64,000 nucleotides of DNA from Polytrichum commune (Eukaryota > Streptophyta > Polytrichopsida > Polytrichales > Polytrichaceae). The number at the start of each line of letters is the position of its first letter. The first letter of the stretch is position 1. Both the position numbers and the translations under genes were made by a program. Shown here in pieces: positions 46,990-59,720 of the stretch. Below the pieces are notes generated by a model. That model had not been told where the DNA came from. It ran no database searches and worked only from the letters and a program-made list of their open reading frames with translations. The stretch covers positions 10,792,501 to 10,856,500 of the forward strand of contig OX485808.1 in NCBI GenBank assembly GCA_950295325.1, given 5' to 3'.

Positions 46990-48440
46990 CCATAGTTATT
47001 GAGGTGGGGGGGGATAGGTGTTTGTTTATTGTCAAGTTTTCTTTTGTTTAGGACGAGGTATGTAAGGTATTTGATGGCATTCTAGTGTATTTTTTCATGA
47101 GGGTTTTAATGTTTGATTTGGGGATTTTTAAGTTGGAAAGTTTATTGATTGAGTGTCGTATATAGTCCCCATGACTCTTGATGTGATAGTGATGAGGGGG
47201 TTGGTTTGCCATTCATTGTTTTTGTATGGTGTTAATTATTGGGTCATATTTGGTGTGTTTATGTGTGAGGGCTTGATCGGGGAATTTATCGTGACAGTAT
47301 TTGAATTCGATGAGTTGGACTCTATGTGTAGGAGAGGGTGATATTGGAGTCTGTGTTTGGTTTGGGGCTCCTATGCTGCATAAGAGGTCCGGTCTTACTT
47401 TGGCTTGGCATTGATAGGCAAGTTGTGAGCATGTGCATTTGAGGAGCCATTATGGGATTGTTTGTTATGGTGGTTTGTTGTTGAGATTACTTGCATTGGT
47501 CAATGTGTAGAATCGGGTGTTTTTGTTGGCTTGTAGAGTTTGGGTGATGAGGTGTACCGCTTTGTTGTGTCGTGCAATTATGAGGCCTTTTAAGTATGGG
47601 TGTTCACATGTTAATAATAGGTGTCATTGTTATGGCACGGTGTGCAGTTGGGGCTTTGATGTGTGAGAGGCGTTCTTCATGTGGTTTCCCATGTATTGGG
47701 CATATTTGAATTTAAGAGTTTGGGCGATTTGGGCGTCCGTTATGTTTTCGTTTTTCCAGAAGTGATTGGAAAGTTTCTGGTTTATTTGAGTGTTCCATAA
47801 CCATTTGTCCACATATGAGAATTTGTGTTTGGTTGTTGCAGATTCTCTATTTTTATGTTCTTTTGTTATGAATGTGTGGAGATTGTGGATGGCTCCGTCT
47901 TGTGTGGCCGTGGGGCAGTTGGCTAGCCAGTAGGGAGTAGGGAGTAGGGTGGGTTGTGTGTATGCGGGGCATAGTGGTTGGTTTTTCTTTAAGTGTTCCT
48001 TCGTTGGCTAATGTATTAGCAATTTCGTTTCCGGTGATGCCCGAGTGTGCGCGCACTTCGTGTACGTGGATTGTGTGTGGGGTCTAATATATTTGGTGTA
48101 CAATTTCTACTACTAATAATTCGTCTAGGTGGTGGTGTTGTGATGTTGGATGTTGTACGTGATTGTTGATTCAGAATATGCTATTAAGGCTATCTGTAAA
48201 TACATACATATCTAGTCGGCTGGTTTGTGTGGTTTTGATAGCAATGAGTATGGTGTTGAGTTCTGCACGTAGGATGTTTTGGTACCCTGGGCGTCTTTAT
48301 GCTATTTTAGTGTTGTTGTTGAGGCTCTAGACTCCTGAGCCGGCGGTGTTGCCCTCTATTTGTCCTTCAGAGTTTTTGGTGGGTGGGACGAAAGAACCAT
48401 CCATGTATATGCATTGTCATGGGTGGGACGTGGTTGTACT
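46990..48440 (-). pseudogene. LINE remnant D: RNase H and C-terminal part of ORF2
   Basis: On the minus strand: YMDGSFVPPTKNSEGQIE (48,420), ILRAELNTILIAIKTT, VFTDSLNSIF, HPTSQHHHLDELLV, VRAHSGITGNEIANTLANEG (48,060-47,990), LSNHFWKNENITDAQIAQTL and AQYMGNH (47,812-47,690), then IIARHNKAVHLITQTL and TRFYTLTNA. This follows the long LINE's order (YTDGSF, RAEL, FTDC, AHANISGNEQAD, RTGQYMGH, RHNKAVWEI, TRYYTLMNA). It continues into a C-terminal region ending near KYLTYLVLNKRK-like residues that the long copy loses at the window edge. Several stops and frameshifts. Confidence 0.7.
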
Positions 48441-49602
48441 GGGTTGGTAGGGGGGGTTGTGGGGGTGTATATGAGAATGGGCGTGTTGGTTCCGGGGCCG
48501 TTTTCCTATGTGTTGGAGAATTTGACGTAACATTATGTATGGAACGGATGATCATAAATCATTCCACGATCTTTCATGTTTTTCCATGGTAGATCAAATC
48601 GCCATAAACCATCCTACAAATCACGCAAACGAGATGACGTCGCCAACCCTTGAGGCAAGCATGTGCGAATTGGGTGGAGAATTTGTACAACCCACCATAC
48701 ATACATATGCGACTGTGCCACTCCATATATATACACACTTCTTTGTAGCCACCCGGGCTCTTGGCAGTGCTTGGATGAGCCTCAAGAATGGCTTTGCGAA
48801 AGTCATCAACAATGTGGTGCCAGTCAAGTCCGCCATAGCCATCAACTACTTCAACTACTTCAGATCGAGGACATCCCTGCTGATAAGGCAAGCTTAAACA
48901 CATGTAGCTCTGCGTGGACTTCCTGATGCGACAACAGGTGAAACGAATTCCCAATGATGCCTCGCTCGAACTTTGAAGTGAGATAAGGTAACTTTATTAG
49001 TACCCGAACTTCACACCGCCACCAAATATGCCGACACCGGTGGCTACCTTCAACTTACCTGTCAATGGCCATTGGCACGAAAGTCAAGCAGTCCATAAGT
49101 ATTCACTGTGGTTTTGGCACGAAAGTCAAGCGATCTAGAAGTATAGAGTAGAGGTGCCCGTAACCGATCACGTAATTAAGGCATTCTAGAAAAAAAGGTA
49201 TAAGGCGGTGCAATTTTTTCCCCATGTAGGAAGGTAGAGATCAAGAGGATTACAGATTTTTCGGTGGTTTTCTTTCTTGGGTTGAGAATAATGTGAGTTG
49301 TTGAGGTCAAAAGTTGGTCCAAATGTAAACCTGATGTCTAGAGTCTATCGTAGCCGCTCGTTCCTCTCCACTTTAGCACTCAAAATTGGGGACATGTGTC
49401 ATGGTACTATTGGTTTTGGCGTGATCGAAATTGAGTCTTAACTTGATTGAAATCGAGGTACCTTGTAGAGTGCCAACGGGGTCTTGATTGGGAGTAGGGT
49501 CTTCACTATATGTGTACTTCATTCCAGCTGTGAGGGAAAGGCTTGCGAAAGTAGGGCTTTGAATTGTGCTCTCTACTCTAGAATCCACTTGAGGGAGGCT
49601 AA
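48441..49602. other. Unassigned DNA between LINE remnant D and a MITE
   Basis: Overlapping open frames on both strands at 48,535-48,954 (up to 126 codons) share no recognisable motif and are probably chance. Nothing else is supported. Confidence 0.3.
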
Positions 49603-50026
49603 GGGCCAGCTTGGACTACGGTGAAGAAGTGCACACGCCAGGAATTTTCGGGGAATGGAGCAATATGGTTGGCTTCGAAATGGGTTCTTCACTAGCCCGG
49701 GTGCACACTACGGCCGAGGCCTCTCCGGTGGGGAACTTCAGATACGGATGGAAAAATGACATGCATGCCAACATGGCAACACTTTTTGTCACGGGGGTTC
49801 TCTGGAGGTCAAGTTTCCTGGACAACCTCAAATCCTTGAACAAAAAGCTTGACCTCCGAAGAACTCCATCTTGAGACTTTTTCTTTTTCTTTTTTTCCTT
49901 TTTCTTCTTTAAAACACGTTCTTCTAGCTTGTTCCGCCATTTCAACCGTAGCTTTAAATAACCTTGTCTTGGGGCTCAAGTTGTTGACCGACTTGTGCAC
50001 TTCTTCACCATAGTTTAAACCGGCCC
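49603..50026. mobile_element. PIF/Harbinger-like MITE, TAA/TAC flanks
   Basis: Left end GGGCCAGCTTGGACTACGGT, right end ACCATAGTTTAAACCGGCCC, followed inwards by gaagaagtgcac on both sides; flanks TAA (49,600-602) and TAC (50,027-029). Confidence 0.65.
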
Positions 50027-50189
50027 TACATTTCCTCAGTCTTTCTCGAATCCTGCATCATGCATCATGCATGTAAAAGGTCGAGTTATTAATTAGAGAC
50101 ACGACTGTTTGAGCATACAATGAGTCAACGTGATGGATCTTGAGGTGCAACAATCAAAGCATAAGTCAAGTGCTATTAGGCAGGAAAGG

Positions 50190-50206
50190 GGGGGGGGGGG
50201 GGGGGC
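50190..50206. repeat. Poly-G tract
   Basis: A run of about 16-17 G, one of several long G/C homopolymers in the window (also 2,102-2,119 inside LINE ORF2, 19,540, 39,890, 51,632, 58,210, 60,070 and 60,120). Confidence 0.85.
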
Positions 50207-50239
50207 TTTTTGATACTGCCCATTTTACGGATGTCATAT

Positions 50240-51060
50240 AAGGTAGATGTGTGCTGTCGGATTTAAACACACAATTAGTGCGAGGCATGTAGCAAATCTA
50301 AACTATATATGCCCGTAACCACTTTCTTCATAATTTTCGGAGCTTGTATGAATATCTTATTCATTATCAAAGTGAAGAATCTTCTGCTCATTGAGTGGTC
50401 ATATAAGGGGCGGTTTACACTATGGACCATGAAGTCGTCCCACGTAAGAGGCCTATTTTGCGTGGGACGACTTCATGGGACGACTTTCATGATCCGAGTT
50501 ACTAAAATATTAGTTTTCATGGTTCATGGGCCCTTCACTAGGTGTAAACCGAATGTGGACCAAGAGGAATGACCACACACCAAAAAGTGAAGGTGCTGAT
50601 TTTTTTAATACATGCCCAAAAAAAATCAGGAAAAACAAATATTAAAAAAAATTCGGCCAATGGCTGATTTTCAGCCTTACGGCTCCCTTGATTTCCGTTG
50701 AGTCGAGCATTTTGCCTCCCCTCAACGGAAAACCCGTTGGACCATGGCACATTATCCAAATGGCAGATTTTAGTAGTTTTTGGGGACCTCAAAGTTAGTG
50801 GTCATTCTCCTTTTTTCAAGGTAGTGTAAAGCCAAATGGGACCAAGAGCACTTTACTCTCCAATCACAGATTTTAGAATTTCATGGTCATGGCTCTTGGT
50901 CCATAGTGTAAACCGCCCCTAAGTCCCCTCCAATCATGTTGACCTTTGATCCTATAATGAATAGCATATTATAAGCATGTAGTCCAATCTCTTTGAAATA
51001 CATGTTTTTTTGGTGTTCTTTTTTTCTTAGATCCATACCTAATCACATACCACTCATATA
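50240..51060 (+). repeat. Dispersed repeat interrupted by a MITE (partner at 58,070-58,720)
   Basis: Shares landmarks with 58,070-58,720: caattagtgcgagg / caattagtgcaagg, attttcggagc, atcttattcattatcaaagtgaag / atcttatttgttaacaaagtgaag, and gatccatacctaatca / gatccacacctaacca. The 513-bp MITE at 50,407 sits inside. Confidence 0.5.
50407..50919. mobile_element. PIF/Harbinger-like MITE, TAA duplication
   Basis: Ends GGGGCGGTTTACACTATGG and CCATAGTGTAAACCGCCCC are perfect inverted repeats; TAA at 50,404-406 and 50,920-922. Confidence 0.85.
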
Positions 51061-51699
51061 TAAGTGTCCATATTATTGCTATGAAAAACAAATCATATTA
51101 TTGTCCACTTAGCACACAACATGGACAAAATCTTTGGCTCATCCTGGCTCTCAAACTTAGCAAAATGGCAAGGTGTAGTACTAGTCCACCATGTAGACCA
51201 CAAATCCTCCATGGAAGCAATCCATTGAGCAAGAATGGTCACCAAGGAAGATAGTATCACCACAACCATAGTCATACTAAACTACAAGGAAACTCCACCC
51301 CTCCCCATCAAACATGATGACATGCACATTATCATCACCATCCCACCCAACATCATACAATATATTCCCACATCTGAGTAGCCCAAATACTTCTACAAAT
51401 ACAAAAACCTCTACACATCCATGTCCTATGCATACATAACCCTCAAACACCCCGGGTGATCAACAAATAACCAATAATCAACAATCAAGATGCTTACGTT
51501 TCACATACTATAGCTCTATAATAAAAAATGTAAAATTTAACGACATAAGTGGAAGACCCCTTGAATACAAAGTTAAATATCATGAACAACCCAAAAAAAC
51601 ACCACCATTACACTCAATAACCCTACCACCCCCCCCCCCTTTATTTGTTACCCAACACACTACATGTCATAAACTCTCTTACATATAACTCACCAAAAA

Positions 51700-53070
51700 T
51701 GCATTTATATAACAACTTTTTTTCATACCACTAGACGAACATGGTGTAGGAGACATAGTTGGCTCAAGTGTTGAATGACTCCCTAGTCTACAAACATACT
51801 TAGAACACAATTCTTTAACACCATAGTAAACATTGTAACTACCACAAGTCACCACCTACGAGACACCGTCATATTCACATACAACCTTAACAATATTCAC
51901 CTTATAGATGACCATATATATCATCCATCATCACAACATAATCACATTGATAAACTACTCATCTGAGCTATTGTCAAGCAAATCAAGTGGTCCTCACACA
52001 AGATAACAATCCCATGAGTTAGAGCTCGCATTGGCATAATAGGGAACAAATTAGCCAACCAACTTGCAAATCATGGGATCACCCTAGCTAGACCTACCCC
52101 TACACTCCTCATATATATAGCACACACCACACCATATTGGCTCAACAAAACACCCATTGGGGCACACTATGGACCTATCCAAAATCTACATGCATACATC
52201 AACAAAGAACACCATAAGAAAGAACTAGCATTAGCCACGGCCAAATTTCCCTACATCCAAAAATGGAGCTCATATGACCAAATTAAACACAAACTCTCAA
52301 ACCACTTATGGCAAGCTCCCAACATTTCTGAGAAACAAATCGCACAATCGCTAAAATTTTGATATGCCCAATGCATGGGTAACCATCGTAAATTTTTATT
52401 TTAAAAAAAAAAAACACATTTTTGGGCCTATTATGCACCCAAACCTAAATCGCACACTATGCTTAACCAACACAAAAGACATACGGCCACACCTACTCTC
52501 TACATGTTCAAACCAACACATAAAAGGACAACGTCGTCCACTGTATAGTACACACACACACACACACACATCAATCCAACACACATACAAAATTCTACAC
52601 ACTTGTTAATGCATAAAACCAAAATTTCAGACCCCGAGATGCAACAATCCCGGAACGGTTGCTCCAATGCACATGTGTCACCACCCCATGCACATGTATG
52701 GCTTGACTGAGACCAAACATACTATGTGTACTAGGTGTCCATAACAATAGCCAACCCTACTAACCACATCCCCTACTTATTGTCATGATAGATTCCCTAC
52801 CAACTCCATAAGATAAAAATGCAAAATGTTTAACCCACTAATGCAAACAGTTAGGACCAAAGGTTGGAAAGTCCAACCCTCTCATAACCATTACCTGCCA
52901 GTGTAAGAGGAGCCATACCTGAACACTCCATACAAGCACTAGAAAATCTCAACAAACCACCAAATGAACTAAAAATAAAACTCATGAAACAAACACATCA
53001 AACATCCATAAAATACCTCGTATACTCAACACTAAACCAAAGAAAATTAGATAACAAACAAGCCCATGTG
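51700..53070 (+). pseudogene. LINE remnant E: RNase H and C-terminal ORF2, plus strand
   Basis: Reads FTYNLNNIHLIDDHIYHP and HNHIDKLLI (51,875-51,950), VRARIGIIGNKLANQLANHG (52,020-52,080), LSNHLWQAPNISEKQIAQSL and AQCMGNH (52,290-52,385). A segment at 52,700-52,745 then matches the reverse complement of positions 1-60 of the window. It ends with KYLVYSTLNQRKLDNK near 53,060. A/C-rich like the long LINE's sense strand; many stops. Confidence 0.68.
52552..52571. repeat. (AC)n microsatellite in LINE remnant E
   Basis: About ten AC dinucleotides. Confidence 0.85.
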
Positions 53071-54180
53071 GACCCGCCATAGGCCTACTCTACCTCTCTT
53101 GAACATGTTACTTAAAGGAGCCCATCCTCCAAAATGATGGAAGCAACCCTACTATGAAGCTTGGTAAAACATGATGAAGATAAGGGAAGACGAGCTCCCA
53201 TCTACGTTGGTGTAAAATACAAACACCAACGTTATTTTTACTTTATTCATTTATTTGCATACGAGTGTACATGTCATCCATTCAAAATGATGTTAGGTTG
53301 AATTGGAACATGAATGAAGGCTCAAAGACGTGTTTCATTTAAACAATCTCGACTAGTGGACCCAGTAGAGGCAAGTCTCAACTTTTGAGCCTCAAGAACC
53401 AATTAAAATACGATTTACATCCATTAAATCGGATCTTGGTAATCTTATGCAAAAGGAACTCTCAAGACTTGTGTTGAGAGTTGGGTCTAAGTTAAAGTTT
53501 TTGCTCGACCCAACTTCTCCAACACAAGTCCCAAGCCCCACCTCCAGAAAGTGTTGCCATGTAGGCATCCATGTCATACTTGAGGACTGAAGACTCGGGA
53601 CTCCGTGTGAAGTCATAAGTCCCGACTTCCATGCTCTCGACGGTTGAGATTGCACGGATTGAGGACTCTCAAGTGACTTGGGACCCAATGTGAACGAGCA
53701 CCCGTAAGAATGGAAAAAGCTTCTTGAGTGGTATTCCACTTCGCCTATAGATTGATAGAACAATCATTATCTAGAATGTTGGACACAACATTTGCATGCA
53801 AGATGAAGAAGCGGATCGAAGGTCAGAGAGTTGCGACGTTTTATTATGACTCATCCTTTAAGGGGGAACCTTCGCCCCAATTCATCACATAGATTCTGCA
53901 TGGACTCTTCCACTTCTTCACGTTCATCATATTAATAATAAGGGCTCTTACATGGCGGTGCTTCGCGCCCGAGGGGTCCCGCCTCCCTTTGAAGTGGGCG
54001 TGTTTCTTTTGTGGTTCTCAATGATTTTGGCGTTGACTTTGTTGGCCTTCTGTCTCAAAAAATAAATAAAGAAAGAAAAAGAAAGGAAGAAAAAAGGTTG
54101 CTCCGCATCATCAGACTGGCGATGTGCCTTGAAGGAGAGCCGGTTCGGTTTCTGAGTTTCTACCTTTTGCAAGGCCTGCC
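53071..54180. other. Likely LINE 3' UTR followed by a MITE fragment
   Basis: 53,105-53,250 is shared with 41,950-42,100 and directly follows LINE remnant E. 53,360-53,705 contains caacacaagtcccaagccccacc and cgggact..gtgaacgagcaccc, resembling the MITE at 59,134-59,720, but I could not define both ends. Confidence 0.4.
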
Positions 54181-54713
54181 AGTGTTCGTAACATTGCTCG
54201 GTTGGAGGTTGATGCATTGTGGGGCACTAGTTTGCTAGGTATTATGGGTTTGCATTATAAAATGGAGAGTATTGTTCATCATCTGACATCTAAATCAAGA
54301 GTTGTTAAAGGATTTATAATAATACTGGCATGTGTGCAAACGGGGAAGGTCTACAATTCATTGACTGCAACTACAATGCGTAGTAATACATTTAATACGA
54401 GTTGGCAACATGTTGGTCGTGTATAGCTACTCTGCCAATGTCCATACCATTACTCAATTGTAAGCCGATGCATCGTGGGGCCACTAACTTGTCATGTATT
54501 ATGCCTTGTTATTATGGGTCTCCATTACAAAATGGATAGTACTCATTTTGAGTATTGTTCACCACATGGCATCTACACCAAGAGTTGCTAGAGGGTTTAT
54601 AATAACATTGGCATATACGCAAACATGGAAGGCTCACGATTTGCCGACTGCGACTACAACACCTAGTGATACATTTGATACAAGTTGGCAACATGTTGGT
54701 CATGTATAGCCAC
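54181..54713 (+). repeat. ~280-bp imperfect tandem duplication with a shared reading frame
   Basis: 54,205-54,428 and 54,463-54,713 match, both ending gttggcaacatgttggtc.tgtatag. Each has an open frame (74 and 71 codons) ending in the same place: SIVHHLTSKSRVVKGFIII..SNTFNTSWQHVGRV versus SIVHHMASTPRVARGFIIT..SDTFDTSWQHVGHV. I do not recognise the protein. Confidence 0.6.
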
Positions 54714-54780
54714 CCAAACGATACCCTAGGAACACAATCCTTGGCCCAAGGTTGAAGCACTTGTATTTTGACTCCAAACC

Positions 54781-54969
54781 ATGATTTACCAAGCTTCTCA
54801 CTTCAACGATATGGACAAGATGCGTGCTCTACAATCTAGACTTGTACAAAATCTACATGCCAAACTTTTGGCCATGAAACAAGTTATACATGAGAACCTA
54901 GGGAACAAGGACCTTGACATTTACAAGAGGATGGTAACCTTAGGGTACCATCTCAGCCGAAGGGAGTAG
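54781..54969 (+). CDS. Short ORF, unknown (62 aa)
   Basis: Directly downstream of the tandem duplication. The sequence is helical and charged (MDKMRALQSRLVQNLHAKLL) and looks more protein-like than its surroundings, but I recognise no family. It may be part of the same decayed gene or element as the duplicated frames. Confidence 0.25.
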   Translation: MIYQASHFNDMDKMRALQSRLVQNLHAKLLAMKQVIHENLGNKDLDIYKRMVTLGYHLSRRE

Positions 54970-55084
54970 GAAATATTTGGTACCACTTGCTAGCTCACCT
55001 TCCTCTTCTCTTTTAGAAAGGGTGTAGAGGGAGTAGACTCAGCAATGTTATGTCACCAACAAAGGTTTTTCTTTCCTTTCATAA

Positions 55085-55653
55085 GGGGCACTTTATATTA
55101 GGGCCCATTTGGCGGCCAGCCCATTTGGAGTTGAGCCCACTTGGACTTGAAGTGGGCCTTAACTTTAGCCCTACTTTACAAAGTGGGCCGTTGAGTGGGC
55201 CTTGCAATATAAAGTCCATAAGCCCACTTGTAGGGCCCAAATTGGAAATTCTACTTTAAAGTGGGCCTTCCAAATGGGCCTAGGGACTTTATATTGTAAG
55301 GCCCAATCCACGGCCCACTTTGTCTTAAATGAATTATGCCCTTGCTTGAACTAAAATCATAAAGTCATAAAGTCATAAATGACTATATGACGGAAGTTGG
55401 GTGAAGTGGGCCATAGGTGCGAAGTGGGTCTCCATAAACCCTCGACCCATTTTTTTGCCTTCGGCCCAGTTTTTTCCCTCCAAAACGCCGCCATGTCACC
55501 CGCCATGCAAGCTTTAGGAGAAGTGGGCCGACTCTCAATATAAAGCCCTTGGGCCCATATTAGGGCCCATTTGGGCAATCTAAGCACTCTCATTGGTTGA
55601 TGCCTAGGGTTTGGAAATGGGCCCTAGAAATGGGCCCTAATATAAAGTGCCCC
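55085..55653. mobile_element. PIF/Harbinger-like MITE, TAA duplication
   Basis: Ends GGGGCACTTTATATTAGGGC and its mirror GCCCTAATATAAAGTGCCCC; TAA at 55,082-084 and 55,654-656. The interior repeats agtgggcc and taatataaag motifs in both orientations. Confidence 0.85.
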
Positions 55654-56230
55654 TAAGACATCAAAGAGCCAAAGTGTAAGAGTGTAGCTAATGCTTGTTC
55701 TAGGAGAGTAAAACATAACTCCTGGTAGAAACCAATAGAGGGACTTGTAACAAAGGTTGGAAGTTAGGGTTAGGGTCGAACATAAAAGAAGAGAATTAGA
55801 GGAAACAAAGTTAGTCTGGCAATACCCAAGAGCCATGGAGTAGGAGTAGAAGGCGCTTAGAGGCGAGTTTTTGGAAGAAGTCGTACTCTAGGAGAAATCC
55901 TACGGAGAACGAAGAAGAAAATGAGGAATGTGGTGTGGGATTTGGAAGAAGGGTGTTTGTGCTACCGCCCTTGGTCGTGGCTGGGGTGAACCAACCCGTA
56001 CATTGGTTCCTTGGAGGCAAGGGTTTAGGCATCCAACAAGGAACGAGCGTATGGGTTGGTTTGCCCAAATTCTTGGTCAAGGAGAGTCTTGTGCATGTAT
56101 TTAGGTCGTAGGAATATGGCGAGGAGGTTATATCCAGCGGAGACTAGAAGTAGGAGGATGGAGAGGAAGCTTGCAAGAGATCCCAAATGGTGTAGGACAG
56201 TTGTGGCGTGAGCTGGTAGAAATGCACTCA

Positions 56231-56803
56231 GGGCCGGTTTACACCATGGACCATGAAATCGGACCATGGAAGATGGTCTTTTTCCATTGTCCGACTTGAT
56301 GGTCCAGCATCCATGGTCTGATTTCGTAAAACATCAATTCACAAAGCCTTTGGGCCCCTTACTAGGTGTAAACCGAATGTGGATCAAGAGGAATGGCCAT
56401 GTACCAAAAATGAACGTGCTGATTTTTTCAATACATGTTCAAAAAGGGCAGTTTTGAAAGAAAGGAAAAAATTCAAGTTTGACTATTCTCTTGTCTTCAT
56501 CTTCTCCTCCCAAAAAGTTTTCATTCAAAATTCATTATAACACCATTTCTTTGCCATGGGCCCTTGTCTTTTCTACTAGAGCACCTCTTTTGCCTCTCCC
56601 ACCGCAAAAAACCGTTGGACCACGTCAGTGGATAATTAATGTCGGCCTCAAAACATGTCTTTTTAGGGACCTCGAACTCCATGATCACTTTGACATTTTT
56701 TCCCTTGGTGTAAACCAAAGTGGTCCCAGGACGAGTTCAACAACCAATCACAAATTTTACACGGCCTTGGGACACCTTCACGGTCCACGGTGTAAACAAC
56801 CCC
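56231..56803. mobile_element. PIF/Harbinger-like MITE, TCA duplication
   Basis: Ends GGGCCGGTTTACACCATGGA and CGGTGTAAACAACCCC; TCA at 56,228-230 and 56,804-806. Related to the 50,407 element (both carry tttacacnatggaccatgaa and gtgtaaaccgaatgtggac). Confidence 0.75.
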
Positions 56804-57554
56804 TCACGAGAGCAACCTAGACGAGGCCAATCGATTCTAATGGAACCAAAAGAGAAGGGTTGCGCCAACACACAAGCTCAATCAACCCCGTACAACCGTA
56901 CTAAACGATGCAACCTTAATAACATCTATTTCAAGGCTTTATTTCTTTATATATATATATGGTGGATGAATGAGAAGTGTCATAGGAAAGCATCACTCCG
57001 AATAGTAAGTGACACTAAATACCCTAAACGGAGCAGTACCAAGGGCAGGTTCTAACGCTTTGCATAACGCTTTGTGTAGTTTAGGGTTTACCACATCAAC
57101 TTTATCTTGGGTCCCAACCAATAAGTATGGGACACGTGGCTTGGATTGCCATATAGGACCACGATATCCTTAACCTTGACATTAGACTTAAGCTATTAAG
57201 GGTCAATGCTAGCCGGAATTTCTAATTACCTTGAGGTAAAGAAGTTGTTACCGTTAGGGTTTAAGCTTAATTACATGAGAGGGTCATCAAGATGACAAGA
57301 CAAGATTGTAAAATGGAAGCTTCTAGATGCTTATCGACTCAAATTGAATATTTGGGTTTGGAACCAAGGGTTAGTTGGAATGTATATATGCTGAGTCATT
57401 TGTGCGGATTCCTTAGACTGTGTATTCATAGACTTGTACGCTCTGCAGTGGCACTTAGAAATAAACTTGAAGTTCCTACTATACCCGGTGTTGTGTGTGT
57501 ATTTCTTATGCAACTACACTTACCTTCGATCCGTGTCATGTCTTATTCCTAATA
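56804..57554. other. Non-coding stretch, nothing identified
   Basis: Short open frames only; a (TA)n run near 56,950. Confidence 0.35.
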
Positions 57555-57975
57555 AGGTAGAAATACCATAACCCGTGAACTATCCTCTACCCCTGCAGTA
57601 GACTTCCGTCAAAATAATGAAGTGTCATTTGTGAAACCGATAATTCATGACAACTTTATATGTGTACACTCAATTTAGCCAAAATTAGTCATGTTTGACT
57701 ACCATCAATCACAGTTTAATGTGCTCATGAGTTGATTGGTTTAGGTGATGTTCCGTGTGGAAATGAACCTTGTCGTGTTCGGTGTAAGAAGAATCTAGTG
57801 AACGAGTAGGGGGTTTGAGAAACTGTAGAATTTTTTTTTACATGAAATAGAAATATGAAACAACTTGCATTCTTCATGAATCCTTCTCTTCTATCTTGGA
57901 AAATTATCTCATGATTTTAAGACCATGCCTTCAATGCGAATCACCTTATTTTCACGGTTTATGGTATTTCTACCT
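57555..57975. mobile_element. 421-bp MITE with TA duplication, copy 2
   Basis: Same termini and interior landmarks (aatctagtgaacgagtaggg, gaaacaacttgcattctt) as the copy at 21,592, same orientation, also TA-flanked. The identical length of both copies fixes the ends. Confidence 0.75.
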
Positions 57976-58069
57976 TAGATATCGAACCACTAACAGTCAA
58001 GTTTTCGACTCTTCCTTTTTCTTGGCACATTGGGTCTTAATGGCTTCTGTTTCCTTTTAGTCAATGCAT

Positions 58070-58720
58070 TTTTTAAGATATTAAACATGCAATTAGTGCA
58101 AGGATATTAGCAAATCCAAATAAAGGCCTGAGCCATTTCCTCATGATTTTCGGAGCCCCCATAAACATCTTATTTGTTAACAAAGTGAAGCTCCTCTTTC
58201 CGCTTGTCTCCCTCCCCCCCCCCCAACTTAAAGTTCACTATTGTACTTAGAATAGTTTACAATTTGAGTGCATGATCCAATCTCCATAACATTACTCAAC
58301 TACACCCCCTACATCCTTTTGAGAATGGGAGAGAAATGCGAAATAGCAACGAATAAGTAATACATGGATATCATATGGCCCTAACAACTATCGGATGACC
58401 CTAGCAACTAAACATGGCTAATGCCTTGTCGGCTTTCATAAATTCGTTTGAAGTACAAGCAACCACAACCAATGAATCATGGGCATGCCGTGTTTCTTGG
58501 ACTAGCGGTAATATCAAAGCCCATGCAATAGCTATCGGTTTAGATGTCAAATAATGAAAAATACTTGTGTCGAGTACCATTCATTGTGTTTAATTAAAAA
58601 GGGTATGATGCCCCCACAAATTCCCAGCTCATGGTGCATTGGTCTACAACTAAGCAATGTTAAATCTAGTACACACATGCCTTTTTAGTGTCCATTCTTG
58701 GATCCACACCTAACCAAATA
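58070..58720 (+). repeat. Dispersed repeat, MITE-free partner of 50,240-51,060
   Basis: Same order of shared segments as the copy at 50 kb, with a C run at 58,208 between them. Diverged; non-coding. Confidence 0.5.
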
Positions 58721-59133
58721 TAAAACAAATATAAAAATTATCCAATTAAGACAAGTAGTAGAAATAGGCATGCTCAAATTAGTACTTCATGAAGACTTCA
58801 AGTTGGACAAGGCTAGAAGGCCACCTCTTTGAATTGGACCCCCCATCACTATTACGAGGGTAAGGGGGTCTAATAGAAACATGAAACCAAAGGTTTGTGG
58901 TTTGTTCAAGTCAAGCATGTCCACTTGAACTAATCCAAGGCCTCTGATGCGAATTTCAGGTTCAAGTCATCCAAAAAATAAATCTACGTGATACAACGAA
59001 ATGAAATTGATTTTAAAATCTGGAAAGCCGAAAAGGCTAATGGGTTTGAAAGTATATTGGGATGGTTTCAAACCAACTAATTCTCCAGAGTGATGAAGTG
59101 TGTTAGTCTTCGTGAGATAGAGGCTAATGTTAA

Positions 59134-59720
59134 GGGCCGCTTCACACAGGATCCCAAGTCCCACTGATGTTAGCAAATCCCAACATGGAGGCAACGTCCC
59201 AACTTTTGAGTCTTGAGAAATCATTAAAATATGGTTAGTTATCATTAAAGTCAAATCTTTGTTGTTTCATGCAACAATTTTCACGGGATTTGTGTTGAGA
59301 GTTGGGTCTAGCTTTTTGCTCAACCCAAATCCCAACACAAGCCCCAAGCCTCACCTTCAAAAAGTGTTCTCATGTAGGTATCCATGTCGTACTTGGGACT
59401 TGGGACTTGGGACCCCGTGTGAACTGGTAAGTCACAACTTCCATGCTCTCAACATCTAAGATTGCATGAATTAACCTGAAATGATTTTGGACTTGGGACT
59501 TGGGACTTGGGACCCCGTGTGAAGTGGTAAGTCCCAACTTCCATGCTCTTCTCAACGGCTAAGATTGCACGGATTGACCTAAAACGACTTGGGACTTAGG
59601 ACTTGGAACCCTGTGTGAAGTGGTAAGTCCCAACTTCCATGCTCTTCTCAACGGCTAAGATTGCACGGATTGGCCTAAAACAACTTGGGGCTTAGGACTT
59701 GGAACCCTTGTGAACCGACC
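59134..59720. mobile_element. PIF/Harbinger-like MITE with inner ~105-bp tandem repeats
   Basis: Left end GGGCCGCTTCACACAGGATC, right end ..CTTGTGAACCGACC; TAA and TTA flanks (59,131-133; 59,721-723). 59,395-59,710 holds three ~105-bp units around gtggtaagtcccaacttcca and acggctaagattgcacggat. Confidence 0.65.

Noticed and set aside
48535-48954. Overlapping ORFs of 120 and 126 codons on opposite strands
   Set aside because: No recognisable domain, no repeat of the frame elsewhere and no preference for either strand.
49616-49945. Lys-rich minus-strand ORF
   Set aside because: Lies inside a TAA-flanked MITE; the Lys run comes from a ttctttttc tract.
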